DNA of 64,000 bases. It comes from Hanleya hanleyi (Eukaryota; Mollusca; Polyplacophora; Lepidopleurida; Hanleyidae). Of the stretch, positions 33,601-48,600 are shown piece by piece. The stretch spans positions 1 through 64,000 of the forward strand of contig JAVTVY010033650.1 in NCBI GenBank assembly GCA_036873755.1, given 5' to 3'. Position numbers and translations under genes: made by a program. The notes beneath the pieces were generated by a model, which did not search any database, was not told where the DNA came from, and saw only the letters and a list, made by a program, of their open reading frames with translations. Positions within the stretch are counted from its first letter, which is position 1, and each line of letters starts with the position of its first letter.

Positions 33601-36600
33601 TCGAGTCCCATATGGGATTCCTGCTGGATAGGTCAGTTCCGTGTGGCATTACTGCTGGATAGGCCAGTGCCATTTGGGATTACTGCTGGATAGGTCAGTC
33701 CCGTGTGGGATTACTGCTGGATTATAGGTCTGACCAAGGAAAACATAAAACATGTCCACCAAGTTTTATAATTATCCCACGAAAGGTTCAGCAAACTTAC
33801 CATGTACAGATCTACATGTAAATTTTTGCCCAACAAAAACCTTATCAATGGAAACGTACGAAGTACAGAAATTCATATTTAATGTCATATTTCTTAAATA
33901 GCCACATGCCCATCCTCGATTCAAAACGAACTTGGGTAGCAAGTGTCAAACTCATCCACTGAAAGCTGACAGCTTCAGCAAACTACATTATCATTGGCAG
34001 GTTACTATGACAAAACCCTCAAAATTTGAACAAAAATCAATATTTCATCTCCTAAATAGCACAGGGACATCCTTTAATCATATGAAATATGTGTATCAAG
34101 TTTCATAATCTTCCAATGACAGCTGACAACTGCAGCAAACTTTCTAAGTACAGATGTACATGCATACATGTAGAGGCCTACATGTACAGTCTCTACATGT
34201 ACAATTCAGCTAAACAGAAAACTCTTATCTTTTGCCATAATTTGGTCAAAAATTAATATTTCATCTCAAAAATAGCACAGGTATATCCTCTAATCATAAG
34301 AAACATGTGTACCAAGTTTCATAATCATCCAGTAACAGCTGAAAACTGCAGCAAACTTTCTATGTACAGATGTACATGTGCACTTCAGCTATAAAACAAA
34401 ACAAGGGTTATGTGTAACCCGACAAATAACATGCAGCTTCACATAAAGATCGAGTCCTTCAGGTTGCACATCACTGGCAATGACAATACATATTGTTATA
34501 AAAATTTGACTTCTTTGTCAGTGATGTTGAAGTTGGATTGAAAGATGAACTATATTATAAAACTTGAAATAAAGATTACCTTTTTTTTCAAGCAGTAAAT
34601 TATTCTAAGTCCAGCCTAAACAAAAAACATTAACTATCCAGCTTGAGTCTAATGTGCTAAACATAAAAACTTAACCCGACACCGCCACCGCCACTTTCCC
34701 CCTCTCTCTCCCAATACCTCGCCTACTTCGCATATGGCGAGCTAAAAACTCCTACATGTATTTCACCAATGAGCACCCATAGAATCCCCTATGGTAGTGC
34801 CATAACTGACCCCCCCACCCTGGTGGAATAATGACAGCTGATAACTGCAGCAAACTTTCTAAGTACAGATGTACATGTGCACTTCAGCTAAATGCAATAC
34901 TCTATCATAGGGATTTTAACATTGGAGCACCCCAGGGGTAGTACCCCCAGATGAAATACCCACCCCCCATATTTTTTTTATTTTTTTTTTATTTTTTCTA
35001 AATTTTCTAGATTTTTTTGAATTTGCTAAACCAAAAATCTTATCATTTCCAGGTCGGGAACGACGACATGCTCTTTTCCCCCCTCACAATATCTCCCCTT
35101 TACTTCGTAAGGCGAGATAAAAAAACCCACATCCAAAAATAGAAGTTTCAGGTTGTCTCTCCAAAATAGAAATCTTGAAACAGTTGACATCGCTTCAAGC
35201 AATGTCAACAAGCCAACTGCCACAACATGCATGGTCGTTTATGGGGAAAGCCCCCCACTGCATTGAGCACTGTGATTGGCTGGCAATAACATTACGTCAT
35301 AGAATCAAATGAGGACTGCTGGGTATGCCAGCAGGTTCATTTGATGTTTGTAGAATACACATAACCAGTCTATTGGCCAATTAAATAGTCACAATAGTGT
35401 CAAATATGGTTAGGTATCTAATAAAGCTCCCACTGTACTTCTAACTGGCGAGCTAAAAAAATATATTATTATACATATATACCATCAATGGAAATTCACA
35501 AGATCAACAAATCACTTACTTTGCCTCTGACTTCCAGGAGCTCCTGACTTTCAAGTAAATAAAGCTCCAACTTGCTGAGGTCATTACGCAGCGACTGCTC
35601 AACTTCATCAACACTTTTCTTCCGTTTACCATACACTTCAAGTCTGGAAAGAGAATGCCATACACGAGTTAATCAAATGAATATATATCAAGCACATATA
35701 AGTGAAAGCGTAAATAAATGTAACATCAAATTCAGCAGTATTCAGCAACATATAGCTTAATGGTATAATTGCATTTACACCTAGAACGCCGGTGCTTTTC
35801 AATTCGTTCATGTCAGGTAAAATCTGTAGTATTAAAGTCTGTCCATTTTAATTAGTCGTCTACTTAGGAGCTTGTCAAAAATCAATAGTTAAATCTGCAT
35901 AAATTTTCTTTTTACATCGTGTAGAACAAACGGAACTCTACAGAATGACTACCATTTCTCTGTGATATCGATAATATACCACACTTGAAATAATTCTCTC
36001 CATATAAAACTCCAATACAGTTGTTTCATGTACCGGGCTTCAATTACATAGAGATACATCATAATGTATTCATGTTCACTGGCACAAAGGTCATTGATCC
36101 CATATAAAGTAATAACAGGCGGTCCTTGTGAGTGCAATTAAATGCCATGTCCAGTGAAATTGCTGAAGGATAAACCGCACACACCTCTATTAACATACAC
36201 GGGATTGTTCACCTTTGTGCCAGTAAACACGAATGCATTATGATGTCTCCCTATGTAATTGAGTACCGGTACATGAAACAACTGTTGTGTACTGGAGTTT
36301 TATATGGATAGAATTACAAGTTATTTCAAACGTGAAATATTTATGATATCAGAGTAATGGTTGTCATTGTGTAGAGTTCACTTTGTTCTACGAGATGCAA
36401 AAAAGAAGTTTATGCAGAGTTAAGTACTGATTTTTGACAAGTTCCAAAGTAGACAACTAATTAAAATGGACAGACTGTAATGTAGCCATTTACGAAATGG
36501 AAACAGTGTTGTCCTAATGTGTTTTGTCTTACAAATGCCTAATTTCTACCTGGAAATGAAATGAAGGCCACTTAATAATTGACATTGGAATTCATTCATG

Positions 36601-39600
36601 GATATTAATGGAACGACCCCAAAAATCACCCAAGGAGCACAGAGGTCCTGAATTTAGATTTAATGACACTTGGAAGCATCAAAAAGCTGTCACACATGTC
36701 TATTTTAATGAATCTTGTAGGCTCAGAGAACTACTTGATGTATATTGATAAATGTCAGAAATAGAATGTTACCTAATGGACTCTACTTCTCCAACACGTC
36801 TCTTGTTGTACATGACGAGTCGGCTTTCTGCCAATATAACTGCCTCTCTGAATTTCGCAAGGTTCACGGATTTGTAATCCATTGCTTTCAGCTGTTGAAC
36901 TAAGTATTTGCTTAGTTTCTCAAGGTCTGCAGGTTTTGGGAGGGGGTCTTCTCTGTTGAAATGCCTTTCATTAAGAAGCACACGTGCACACTTTGTTACC
37001 TTTGTGCTCCATTCGAGCTTCAAGAGCTGTAAAAAGTCGATAGCCTGTTGTTTCTCTGCAGAATTTTTCCCTTTTATGGCAAATCCTAATTTTGCAGAGG
37101 CAAGTTTTTCAATGTCATAACCAAGCTTAATTGCTGTTGATGGATGTTTCAGCTCATCTTCATCATTTCTACTGCAGGCTTCTAATGCGGCCTCTGCAAC
37201 ACAATCAAAGTATTCCGGGCAGAGAAACCCTTTCATATCCTTTTGCAGGCCCATCTTCTGTCTCATTAAGGTAAGTAATCTGGCTGCTAGTCGCATTCTG
37301 AAACTTGCAATATGCTTCCTCTTAAGTCGGTTGTCCATGCTTTTGGTAAACCAGAGATCACCAATAGCTGTGATTAGAGCATCTCCCTGGGCGATCGTTG
37401 ATAATTCATCTCGCTTCATGGAGGGAAAGACCTCTTTGATTAGTTTTTCTGACGCAGTTAACTTGAGTTTTCCAACAAGAATGGATGCCTGTAATAAGAG
37501 GTCACCTTTTCTGCGGCTCTTGCTGCCTTCAAAGCTGGGGCAGAAGGCTTGATGCTTTGATATCGTAGTTTCAAGTTTCACCCACTCTAAACATGAGGGG
37601 CATGGGCCATACTCCTCAACGTTGAATTCTCCCCTAGAACGCCTAGAAATAAGTAGCTCTCCCTTCTGATGCTTCAGAACTTTCCTGTTGTGAAGGTCAT
37701 TGCCTTTATGTCTCAATAGATTTTGTTTTTTCTTCAGTTCTTCTTGCTTTGCCTTTTCTTCACCTTTTGAGGCTAGTTTATGCTCTCTCTGCAAAGTCTG
37801 GATCTCTTTGACTTCTTCTTGATTGCAGTGCATATTCTGTAAATGTATCTGTATATTTGTAAAAACCTTGAAACAGTAGTAACAAGCATTCACACAGTCA
37901 TACACTCGACTTTCTTTTTTGACTTTCCCTTTCTTTGACAGAGTTGACTTTGTCATCTTGCAAGTGTACACGTTTTTGTATTTTTTATCATAACAACGGG
38001 TCATGTGTGAAGTGTTTCTCTCTTGTGGATAATCGTCTGTTTCCAGATCGACAACTTCTTTGTGTACATGTAGCTCACGGTCCTTTTCTGGCTCACATGC
38101 TGTTCCTGTTTGTTCTGTATCTTTTTGTGACACAATGGTTATTTTTTGCTCAGCTTCAGTGTGTTCTGTATCCAAGTTGTCAAATCCTTTCAGTGGTTCA
38201 ATATGGCTAGGTAACTTCACACTGTCACACGCCCCTGAGATGCCGGCTCTTCTACTTGACTCTTCAGCCATATCACTCTCACTCTCAGATGAAGGCTTGT
38301 ACTCCTCATCACTGTCCTCACTGTCATCAAAATCTGAGTTGTCAGACTCTGGTTCACGGAGTATTTGTTTGATGGAAGCTAAATCCAGTTTTTCAAAATT
38401 CAATTGAGAATCCAGAAGCGTGTGATCCTCAGTGTCAATGTTTTCAAAATTTGGCCAGTCAAAAAGAGCATCCTGTGTCAGTTCTGCATCCAGGTTACCA
38501 ACTTCCTCCTGTATCTCTGTTTCCATTTCTTGCACAGCTTCAGTGTGTTTTGTATCCATGTCTGGAATTGGTGTTTGCTCTACATGTATCTCGAGGTTGT
38601 CAGCCTTCTCATGCAGCTCTAGTCTAATGTCTCGCCCAGTGGTAGTTTTTGTTTGTCCCACATCGAGATTGTTATCAACTTCATTTTGTAACATGGTGTC
38701 AATTTCTGGCCCACTTGTGGTGGCGGCTTGTTCCGGGTTATCGACTTCTTTCTGTAGTTCAATGATGTTTCCGTGACCAGTTGTTATACCAACTTCCTCC
38801 TGTATCTGTGTTTCCATTTCTTGACTGGTTGGAATTGGCGTTAGCTCTGTCTCGAGGTTGTCAACCTTCTTAAGCAGCTCTGTACTAATGTCACACCCAG
38901 TGGTAGTTTGTGTTTGCCCCACATCCAGATTGTTGTCAACTTCATTTTGTAACTTGGTGTCCATTTCTGGTCCAAATGTAGTGGCAGCTTGTTCCGGGTT
39001 ATTGGCTTCTTTCTGTAGCTCAATGACTTTTCCTTGACCAGCTGTTATACCAACTTCCTCCTGTATCTCTGTTTCCATTTCTTGACTGGTTGGAATTCGT
39101 GTTTTCTCTATCTCAAGATTGTCAACCTTCTCATGCAGCTCTATTATAATGTCTCGCCCAGTGGTAATTTGTGTTTGTCCCACATCGAGATTGTTGTCAA
39201 CTTCATTTTGTAACTTGGTGTCCATTTCTGGCCCACTTGTAATGGCAGCTTGTTCTGGGTTATCAGCTTCTTTCTGTAGCTGAATGACGTTTCCGTGACC
39301 ATTTGTTATACCAACTTCCTCCTGTATTTCTGTTTCCATTTCTTGACTGGTTGGAATTGGTGTTTGCTCTGTCTCGAGGTTGTCAACCTTCTTAAGCAGC
39401 TCTGTGCTAATGTCATGCCCAGTGGTAGTTTGTGTTTGTCCCACATCGAGATTGTTGTCAACTTCATTTTGTAACTTGGTGTCCATGTTTGGCCCACTTG
39501 TAGTGGCAGCTTGTTCTGGGTTATCAGCTTCTTTCTGTAGCTGAATGACGTTTCTGTGACCAGTTGTTATACCAACTTCCTCCTGTATCTCTGTTTCCAT

Positions 39601-42600
39601 TTCTTGACTGGTTGGAATTGGTGTTTGCTCGGTCTCGAGGTTGTCAACCTTCTTAAGCAGCTCTGTGCTAATGTCACGCCCAGTGGTAGTTTGTGTTTGT
39701 CCCACATCGAGATTGTTGTCAACTTCATTTTGTAACTTGGTATCCATTTCTGTTCCACATGTAAAGGCGGCTTGTTTCGGGTTATCAGCTTCTTTCTGTA
39801 GCTCAATGACTTTTCCGTGACCAGCTGTTATACCAACTTCCTCCTGTATCTCTGTTTCCATTTCTTGACTGGTTGGAATTGGTGTTTGCTCGGTCTCGAG
39901 GTTGTCAACCTTCTTAAGCAGCTCTGTGCTAATGTCTTGCCCAGTGGTACTTTGACCCATATCGAGATTGTTGTCGACTTCATTTTGTATCTTGCATTCC
40001 ATTTCTTGCCCACTTGTTTTGGCTCTTTCCTCAGTCTCTGTACACATCCTCTTTAGGCTTTCACCACCATTTTTATTGCAGTCTGAAACACAATGCCGAC
40101 ATTTTACAGCAAAAGTAAGAACATTAGTTCTTCGCAAATACAGATTTCTTGGAAAGAATGTAAAATGTTGTTCTACTAAAACAATGAAGTTATAACTCAA
40201 TAAGATATTGTACAGTGATAAATAGTGTACAATAATTTAAAATTCTTGGGACTAATTAAATTTAAAAACATTTCTGTTCATCAGAGATAGTCCAAATAAA
40301 CTAAGCTTCATTATCAAACCTCCTCTTCATCTGACTTTACATGTTGTACTTTCATGGCTAGATTTTGCTTCATTGACCTGGAATACATTATAGAAACCAC
40401 GGCTCTAGAGCTCCATGAACCAGATCGACCCTATGAAGGCCCACTCCTATGGAGGATGGCCTTAAAAATAATGTACTCATCTCTGGAGACAAGGCAAAAC
40501 TTTCAGCTTACACATTTCAATGTTTTAAACTTTTTACAGAAGAGCTGCTTGTTGAAGCCATAGAAACACTTGTTCTTTTGAACGACTATATTTCTGGAAA
40601 AATACCATGATTTAAAGCAGCATTTGGTTAACATTTTCAACAATCATATTTCAGCATTCAATTCATTCGAGTGCTTATGTTAGTGATGACTTTAGAATAC
40701 CTGCACCAGACAATGGATTGAATTTAGTATTTACATTATCTACCTTGCTTGGCCAAATGAAGGTCCTTTTGATATTTCCCTAGGTGATGGCGCAATGTAC
40801 GGCTTCTCTTTAACTTCTCTACAATTGGAAGAAATGTATTATTTAAACCTGACGAATGAAACTTACATGTATTGCACATATTTCACCTATTTCCTGTAGG
40901 AAAATAGAAATATTACATCTAGGAAATAAAGATATACATGTAACTATATAAATAATTTAATATATATAATTATGAAGAATTTAATTGAAATACATTAAGC
41001 TGGTATGTGCAGTTTTCATTCTTCCATTGTCTAAGGAAATGACATATATGATACAAATTTACAGGGAGTGAGGCGATTAGGGCTTAATGTCACACCCAAG
41101 ATTATTTCACTCATATGGTGACAGTCAGTTTTATTGGTGGAGCCAGATTATCTGAGGAGAACAACCACCCTTCAGCAAGAAACTACAAATTCATAGATTA
41201 CTAAATATTTTAAATGTATAACAATGAAATAGGTGAGTTAGTAGTAGTCTAAACAGTAACAAATGAACAGTGCTCAAAATGCAATACAGAAATTTCTGTA
41301 ACTTTGCAATACCGAAGGTTGCAGATCAATTAAGCGAAACAACTTTGTGGACATTCCAGCGGAGAGCCGTAGTTTAGGGGGTAAGATTGATAACTGGTAC
41401 ATGTAATATGGAGGGCTATAGGGATGATAATAAATAAATGCTTTTATTTCAGACATATCATATTGGAATACATATTGTTACGCAGTTCGCCTTAACAATC
41501 TGTATTCAACTATGGACTTCATATGTCTGAAATAAAAGTATTTATTTATATTTTATTATTATCCCTATAGCTCTCCATGTTACCAGTTATGAATCTGACT
41601 CCCTTACACTACCGCCCTCTGCTGGCATGTCTACAAAGTTGCTTCCGCTAGTTTATTCATGATCTTCGGTATATAGAGTTAAAACAGCATGTTTTTCTCT
41701 GACAAATACAATGTATTGTCAATGTAACTTGACACTAGTGTCTGCGAACAACAATAAATTGCTGAAAATACAATGTTAAAGAGGTAGTAGCGTGATTTTA
41801 GTTGTTCGGGTAAACTGAACAGCATGATCACTTGCAACATTTGCCAAAAGATTTTCAAGTATTGAAATCTCGTATTTCATATAGGGATCAATATTGTCAG
41901 ATTCTTCAATTCGGTCTAGTGAACAACATGAAAATGGGAAATGACTGAGATGACGTCGGATAACGTGATCAGGTATCCATGACGTCACATTAGAAGCCGT
42001 CACAGTGCGATAAAAGTTCTAAGATCGAGTATGACGTTGCAAAGCATCACGCTCGGAATGCCAGTGCGCGTTTTCTGACGTCATCTCAGGCACTGGAGCC
42101 AAGTGCAGGTGCTGTTACGTTTTTCAGAGAATGTCAGAAGTGTGATTTCAATGCCCGTGATATTAAAAAATGAGGTCACAGAAACACGTTCACCATAGTT
42201 GCTTTCAACTACTGAATAACTTTTATCGAAATATGTTATTTGCTGAATATTTTTTAAATGACGCTTTTACCTCTTTAAGGAGCAGATAATAATACAAAGA
42301 AAGGTGTGAAATATAGTTAGTTATGATGATTGATTAGACGGGGAAAAAGTGATAATGTTGTAAAAATGTTAGCTGAACAAAAAACAATTTGCATGGAATG
42401 ATTTATTACATAATTACCAAATTCCAAGAGTTCAGCACAAGTGGAATGGCACTGATGTATATGGCATTCAAAACTGTCATCTTTATCGAAATAATGTCGA
42501 TATCGGTTCAATAGTTCTCGAGTTATTAGTCAGACAAGAATGTGTAAATGGCTGATGGTGGCCATTTAGGATTACGCAGATAACTGAATAGCAATACTAA

Positions 42601-45600
42601 CTGTCCTCTCCCTGATGTCAAGCCACTCGCCAAGTTTGAAGTCGATCGGTTCAATCACTGTCAATTTAATGCCTGGGCAAGTCCAAGCACTTAATATTCA
42701 AGAAGGCTGAAAGTGACTATCTTGGATTATGATGTCAAGCTACTCTCCAAGACAAAGTCAATCGATAGGTTCAAACATTCGAGTTCTTGTCCAGACATGA
42801 TTCAATTGCTGAAAACCAAGATTGCTGGCAGCCATCTTTGACTACACAGGTAACTGAAAAGCAATCCCAACCATACTCTCATTGATGTCAAAGCACTCTC
42901 CAAGTTACATGTCGAAGTCGAGCGGTTCAATAGTTCTCGAGTTATTAGTCGAACCAGAAATGTGTAAAGATGCAACTGCTGACAATGCAAGATGGTTCAT
43001 GGCAGCCATCTTGGATTACATAGGTAACTGAAAAGAAATCCCAACCGTCCTCTCACCGATGTCAAGCAGCCTACAAGTTTGAAGTCGATTGGTTCAATAG
43101 GTCTCATTTTATTGGTCAGACGCCTGGTTCACAGTGAAGATATGCTGAATTAACTCCTGTTCACCAGCTTCAAATGACCATTTTCAACCATGGAACCCCA
43201 TGAAAGAGCTTTACTGGCAAGGCACTGTCTGTAACCATGGTAACCCTTGCTCTGGAGTTTGGGATCAGAACCTTGCAAACATTTCTAGACACTGCCATGT
43301 TAGTAGAAGCGAATATAAGTAACACAGAAACATCTGCATTTCAAAGTATTTTGAACATCAACTTGGATGTAATGATTAATTTTCATACCGATACTTTGCT
43401 TAATAAGAGAATTATCCAGCTTAGCTAAGGAGTCAAGCTTCACTTTCATTCTAAAATAAATAGGACAATGTTAGAATAAAATGTGAGAATTTTACAGTTT
43501 GCCTTTCGAAAATTTCTACGAGTACATGAGATGCCATGCTATGCTATGCCATGCCAGGTTTCAGGTACCTGCTCAGAACAGAAAACCTCAATAGGGAATG
43601 TAGATATACACAATACAAATATGAGGTCTGTAAATTTCATTTAAATGAATTTCTACATCAAAGAACCACATACAAAACAAACATGACAAACAAGGATCCA
43701 TTTTCTACTTACATACAATTTTCATTCCAAAACGCAACTGAGCATGTATGTTCAGGTGGATTCAAACTGACAACATAGGATGGCCACCAAATTCCAGACT
43801 CTAGTTTTGTTAGAACATGATCATTTTCTGAAAATAAATCAGCATAAATATGTTTTCTGAATATAATATACATGTACGTTGTATAATAATACATTCACAT
43901 CAACCCTTTCTTGAACAACTGCAGATTCTATTAATAAAGTTACCCTGAAGCAGCAAGATTTGTCTATAAACCCAATTTATATAAATGAACTACATGTAAT
44001 CATGTTACAATGGATTCCATTGTAACCTAACAACGTAATCCCTTCTGCCATAATTCAGACATTATTTTTGGGCAGACTCGCTGGGACACCACATCCGAAT
44101 AATGAACTTAATTAACCCTCAGTACTTGGACACACTATAAACTCCTAATGATGGACATTGGATAACCCCTTGTCTTGGACACTATCACTGTACAATGATA
44201 TTCCCTTTAAACCCTCAATACTTGGACACACTATAAACCCATAATGATGGACATTGGATAACCCCTTGTCTTGGACACTATCACTGTACAATGATCTTCC
44301 CTGTAAACCCTCAATACTTGGACACACTATAACCCCGTAATGATGGACTCTGGATAACCCCTTGTCTTGGACATTATCACTGTACAATGATCTTCCCTGT
44401 AAACCCTCAATACTTGGACACACTATAAAGACATAATGATGGACTCTCGATAGCCCATTGTCTTGGACACTATCACTGTACAATGATATTCCCTTTAAAC
44501 CCTCAATACGTGGACACACTATAAACCCATAATGATGAACTCTGGATAACCCCTTGTCTTGGACACTATCAGTGTACAATGATCTTCCCTGTAAACCCTC
44601 AATACTTGGACACACTATAAACCCGTAATGATGGACTCTGGATAACCCCTTGTCTTGCACACTATCACGGTACAATGATCTTCCCTGTAAACCCGCAATA
44701 CTTGAACACACTATAACCCCATAATGATGGACTCTCGATAACCCATTGTCTTGGACACTATCACTGTACAATGATCTTCCCTTTAAACCCTCAATATTTG
44801 GACACATTATAAACCCATAATGATGGACTCTGGATAACCCCTTGTCTTCGACATGACTATCAGTGTACAATGATCTTCCCTGTAAACCCTAAATACTTGG
44901 ACACACTATAAAGCCATAATGATGGACTCTCGATAACCCATTGTCTTAGACACTATCACTGTACAATGATATTCCCTTTAAACCCTCAATACTTGGACAC
45001 ACTATAAACCCATAATGATGAACTCTGGATAACCCCTTGTCTTGGACACTATCAGTGTACAATGATCTTCCCTGTAAACCCGCAATACTTGAACACACTA
45101 TAACCCCATAATGATGGACTCTCGATAACCCATTGTCTTGGACACTATCACTGTACAATGATCTTCCCTTTAAACCCTCAATATTTGGACACATTATAAA
45201 CCCATAATGATGGACTCTGGATAACCCCTTGTCTTGGACATCACTATCAGTGTACAATGATCTTCCCTGTAAACCCCCAATACTTGGACACACTATAAAC
45301 CCATAATGATGGACTCTGGATAACCCCTTGTCTTGGACACTATCACTGTACAATGATATTCCCTTTAAACCCTCAATACTTGGACACACTATAATCCCAT
45401 AATGATGGACTTTGGAATACCCCTTGTCTTGGACACCATCTCTAAAATAAAATTCACTGTAGACCCTCAATATTTGGACACACTATAAACCCATAATGAT
45501 GAACTTTGGACAACCCCTTGTCTTGGACACTATCACTGTACAATGATATTTCCTTTAAACCCTCAATACTTAGACACAAAATAAACCCATAATGATGGAC

Positions 45601-48600
45601 TTTGGACAACCCCTTGTCTTGGACACCATCTCTACAATTAACTTTCCTGTAAAAACCCAATACCTGAACACAATAAAAACCCATAATGTTGGACACTGGA
45701 TAACGTCTAATCTTGGACACTATCTTCAAATAATTCATTTCCATGTAAACCATCAATATTTGGACATGCTAACCCATAATGATGGACTATTGATAACACC
45801 TTGTACAGTGGATTAACTCTGTGACGAACTTCCCTGTAATCCATCCATACTTAAATGCATCTGAAACCCTAGACAAATCTGGAAAGTCTTTTGGAAGCGA
45901 TAGTATTCAAATTTGAAAAACATTCTCAGAATTTAATGGATCATTAAAACAAATACAAGAACATCTAGTAGGAATAAAACTGAATGTGAAGATATCACTT
46001 TTCTTAAGGAGGTTAAGTTGATAGCTATCCCGTTAGTGGCAGTTGTCTTCTGTATCAATAAATATACAAGATAACCATAATCAACTATATATTTTATGAA
46101 ATCGTACATCGTAGGGATTCCAAATATATGATTTGTATAACCGAAACTGCTAGTATCTATGATCTTGTTTCAACTTTGATGGTATACCTTGATAGGAGAC
46201 AACTCAAACTTTTAAACTTTCTCATTTTTTTATTATTTTTGCCTGGTTTTGTTTTTATGGCTATTTTACTATTTTATGGACATTTGTCTTAAAAGTTAAA
46301 TAATTGAAAAACTAAGCCGAACTTACAAAAAATGAGATAAGTTTACTAGATCACATAATAAGTAACAAGCATGCCAAATTTCAAAAGTGTAGCATGGATA
46401 CTTTTTGAGAAATAAACGCTTAAATCTCGGATTTTGTAAAAAATGAAAGGCTAGAAATTGGGCAAAATATGTCCAGCTATACATCTGATGAATTAATCCT
46501 AATTTTTTCCTCGAATTCTATTGTCAAATACATGTTTAATCTGTCTTATGGGACATACTTGAATTCCTGTTTATTTTGGATAACTATTACATTAAGTTTA
46601 TTCATCAAGGCGGTTTAAAATCCAATTTAAACTTTAAAAACTTGTTAAAACTTGTTCAGCTGAGAAATTTTCACACCTGTGCTGATCACGGCGGGTGTCT
46701 GAGTGAATTATCACTGCATTGAGTACACTTTCATATGTATATATTATAATTAGAAACAAAAATACGGATGTTTTGCATGGTTTTGATCAGATGGAGGTAG
46801 ATTAATGTAAATGAGTAAAACTTCTAGATAATTAGCTTACCAAAATACTGCAAAAATGAGTTTTGGAAATGAAAATTTAACAGTACTAGCCAAGCCCATG
46901 CAAACTGCTGTTCTATTCTTATGACAGACTATTAGGGTGGCCAGTTCCTGCCAGTCAATTAACAATACACACTCAGGCAACTATTAACGACTTACAATAG
47001 ACAGTCCTGTGAAAGTAAATTTTTAATCCTAATATTGAAGCACTTCTAATTAGAATTTTGATTTCATTTTTTCATCAAATGTTAGACAAAATAGTGAATA
47101 TTTGAATGAAGAAATAAAAAAAAGACCAACTTTGACCCTCTAACAGGATAACTATCCTTAAGCATGTTAAGTGGTAGAAAAAAAACACAAGCAACCCAAG
47201 TAAAAAGTCTGGATTCTGGCATTTGGGTAACTTAAGTGCTAATTATATTATATGGCCAATTTCATTATAAAATGGTCAAATTTCTACAGTTTTGTTCCTC
47301 TCAAGCAGAATATAACATATTGAAGTTCATGAAAATACAGTGTTTGTGCAGTGTCAGCTTACTTCTTCATCATTTAGCAATCAAATATGAGTTAAGGAGG
47401 GAATTTAGTTGTTTCCCAGGAACTATGTGTATTTGCAACATATTTGTAAATGTTTCTAATGCTACTAAGTGGATGGGCATATTGCTAATATTACATGTCC
47501 ATGCTCACTAAGTTTTGATTTGATGAAGACACTGTGACTGAACATGCTCAATTATGTAGAAAGTTTCTTTCTTTTAAAACTTGCCCAAAGTTCAGATGTA
47601 TTGATGGTAAATACATATACAGGTACATGTATGTTGTATGTTGAAGATACAAAATGTTGCTGATGTAATGTCCATCTCAAATTGCACATAACAGCACTAA
47701 GCAACATTTTGTATTTTCTGAATATTCAGAAAGGACTACAACATACTATGAGTGCCCTCGATACATCACTTTCCTGTATAGTCCTGCAATATGGTGCATG
47801 AAATTGGGTTAATTCTGCCCTTTGAGGTAAAAGCATGAAAATTTGCTATTGGCCCACTTGAAATTATTCCAAGATGGCTGCCAAATTCAAGATTGCAAGA
47901 ATAAGAATCGAGAATCAGGAGGTCGTTTGGAACCCCAACAATTTTTTTCTTAATCCATAGGTTAGGGAGTTGAAACTCGCTATGACATATCTTGGACTCC
48001 AGCGCTATATAGGTAAATCTAAAAAGATCCAAGATGGCTGCCTTAATGACATCACAGTGACGTCATATTTTAAAATGCCTTTTGGGGTCGATTTTTTTGT
48101 TCTTTTCTAATTATGTTACTTTCTCAGGACACACCACATAATAAATTACAACAATTATTTGAAGTGGGTTAAAAAATTGTGTGCACTTTCATGAGTAAAA
48201 AGGCAAATATTTTAAGAAAAAAGACAAAAACACAATTTTTTATTCACACCCTTATGACCTCCATTTTGAATTTACTCATGATCTTCTGCTTGGTCAAGGG
48301 GTATTGTCGTGACTGTTCATCAGTCCATTTCCACCATATATACCTAACATTGTTAGATCCACAAACTACATTTTGAAAAACATATATTTATCTAGGTATA
48401 AATCAGACAATATTAAAAATGAGTCGCTTCGGCCCAAATTTCATGGAGCTATGCCCCTTTTTGGATGTAATATCTGATTTTGTAATTTCAATAGGCATAT
48501 GATCTATAACTAGATGAATCAGTTTCCAAAAATTTTGTCACTCTATATACCTAACCCGGTTCTGCAGATATTGCGCTAATAAAATGACAGACGTACATGA

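Noticed and set aside
36908..40195. Several plus-strand open frames of 60-115 codons antisense to exon 5
   Set aside because: Shadows of the coding repeats on the other strand; no independent support.
40083..40200. Upstream extension of the exon 5 open frame (first residues MSYNFIVLVEQHF)
   Set aside because: The start is not ATG-supported in a convincing context, and an acceptor at 40083-40085 with the right phase to exon 4 explains the frame better.
44145..44870. 241-codon minus-strand open frame of 32-residue repeats
   Set aside because: It is the product of a 96-base tandem repeat without stops in one frame; the same frame is open in both arrays for the same reason. No start, splice or transcript evidence.
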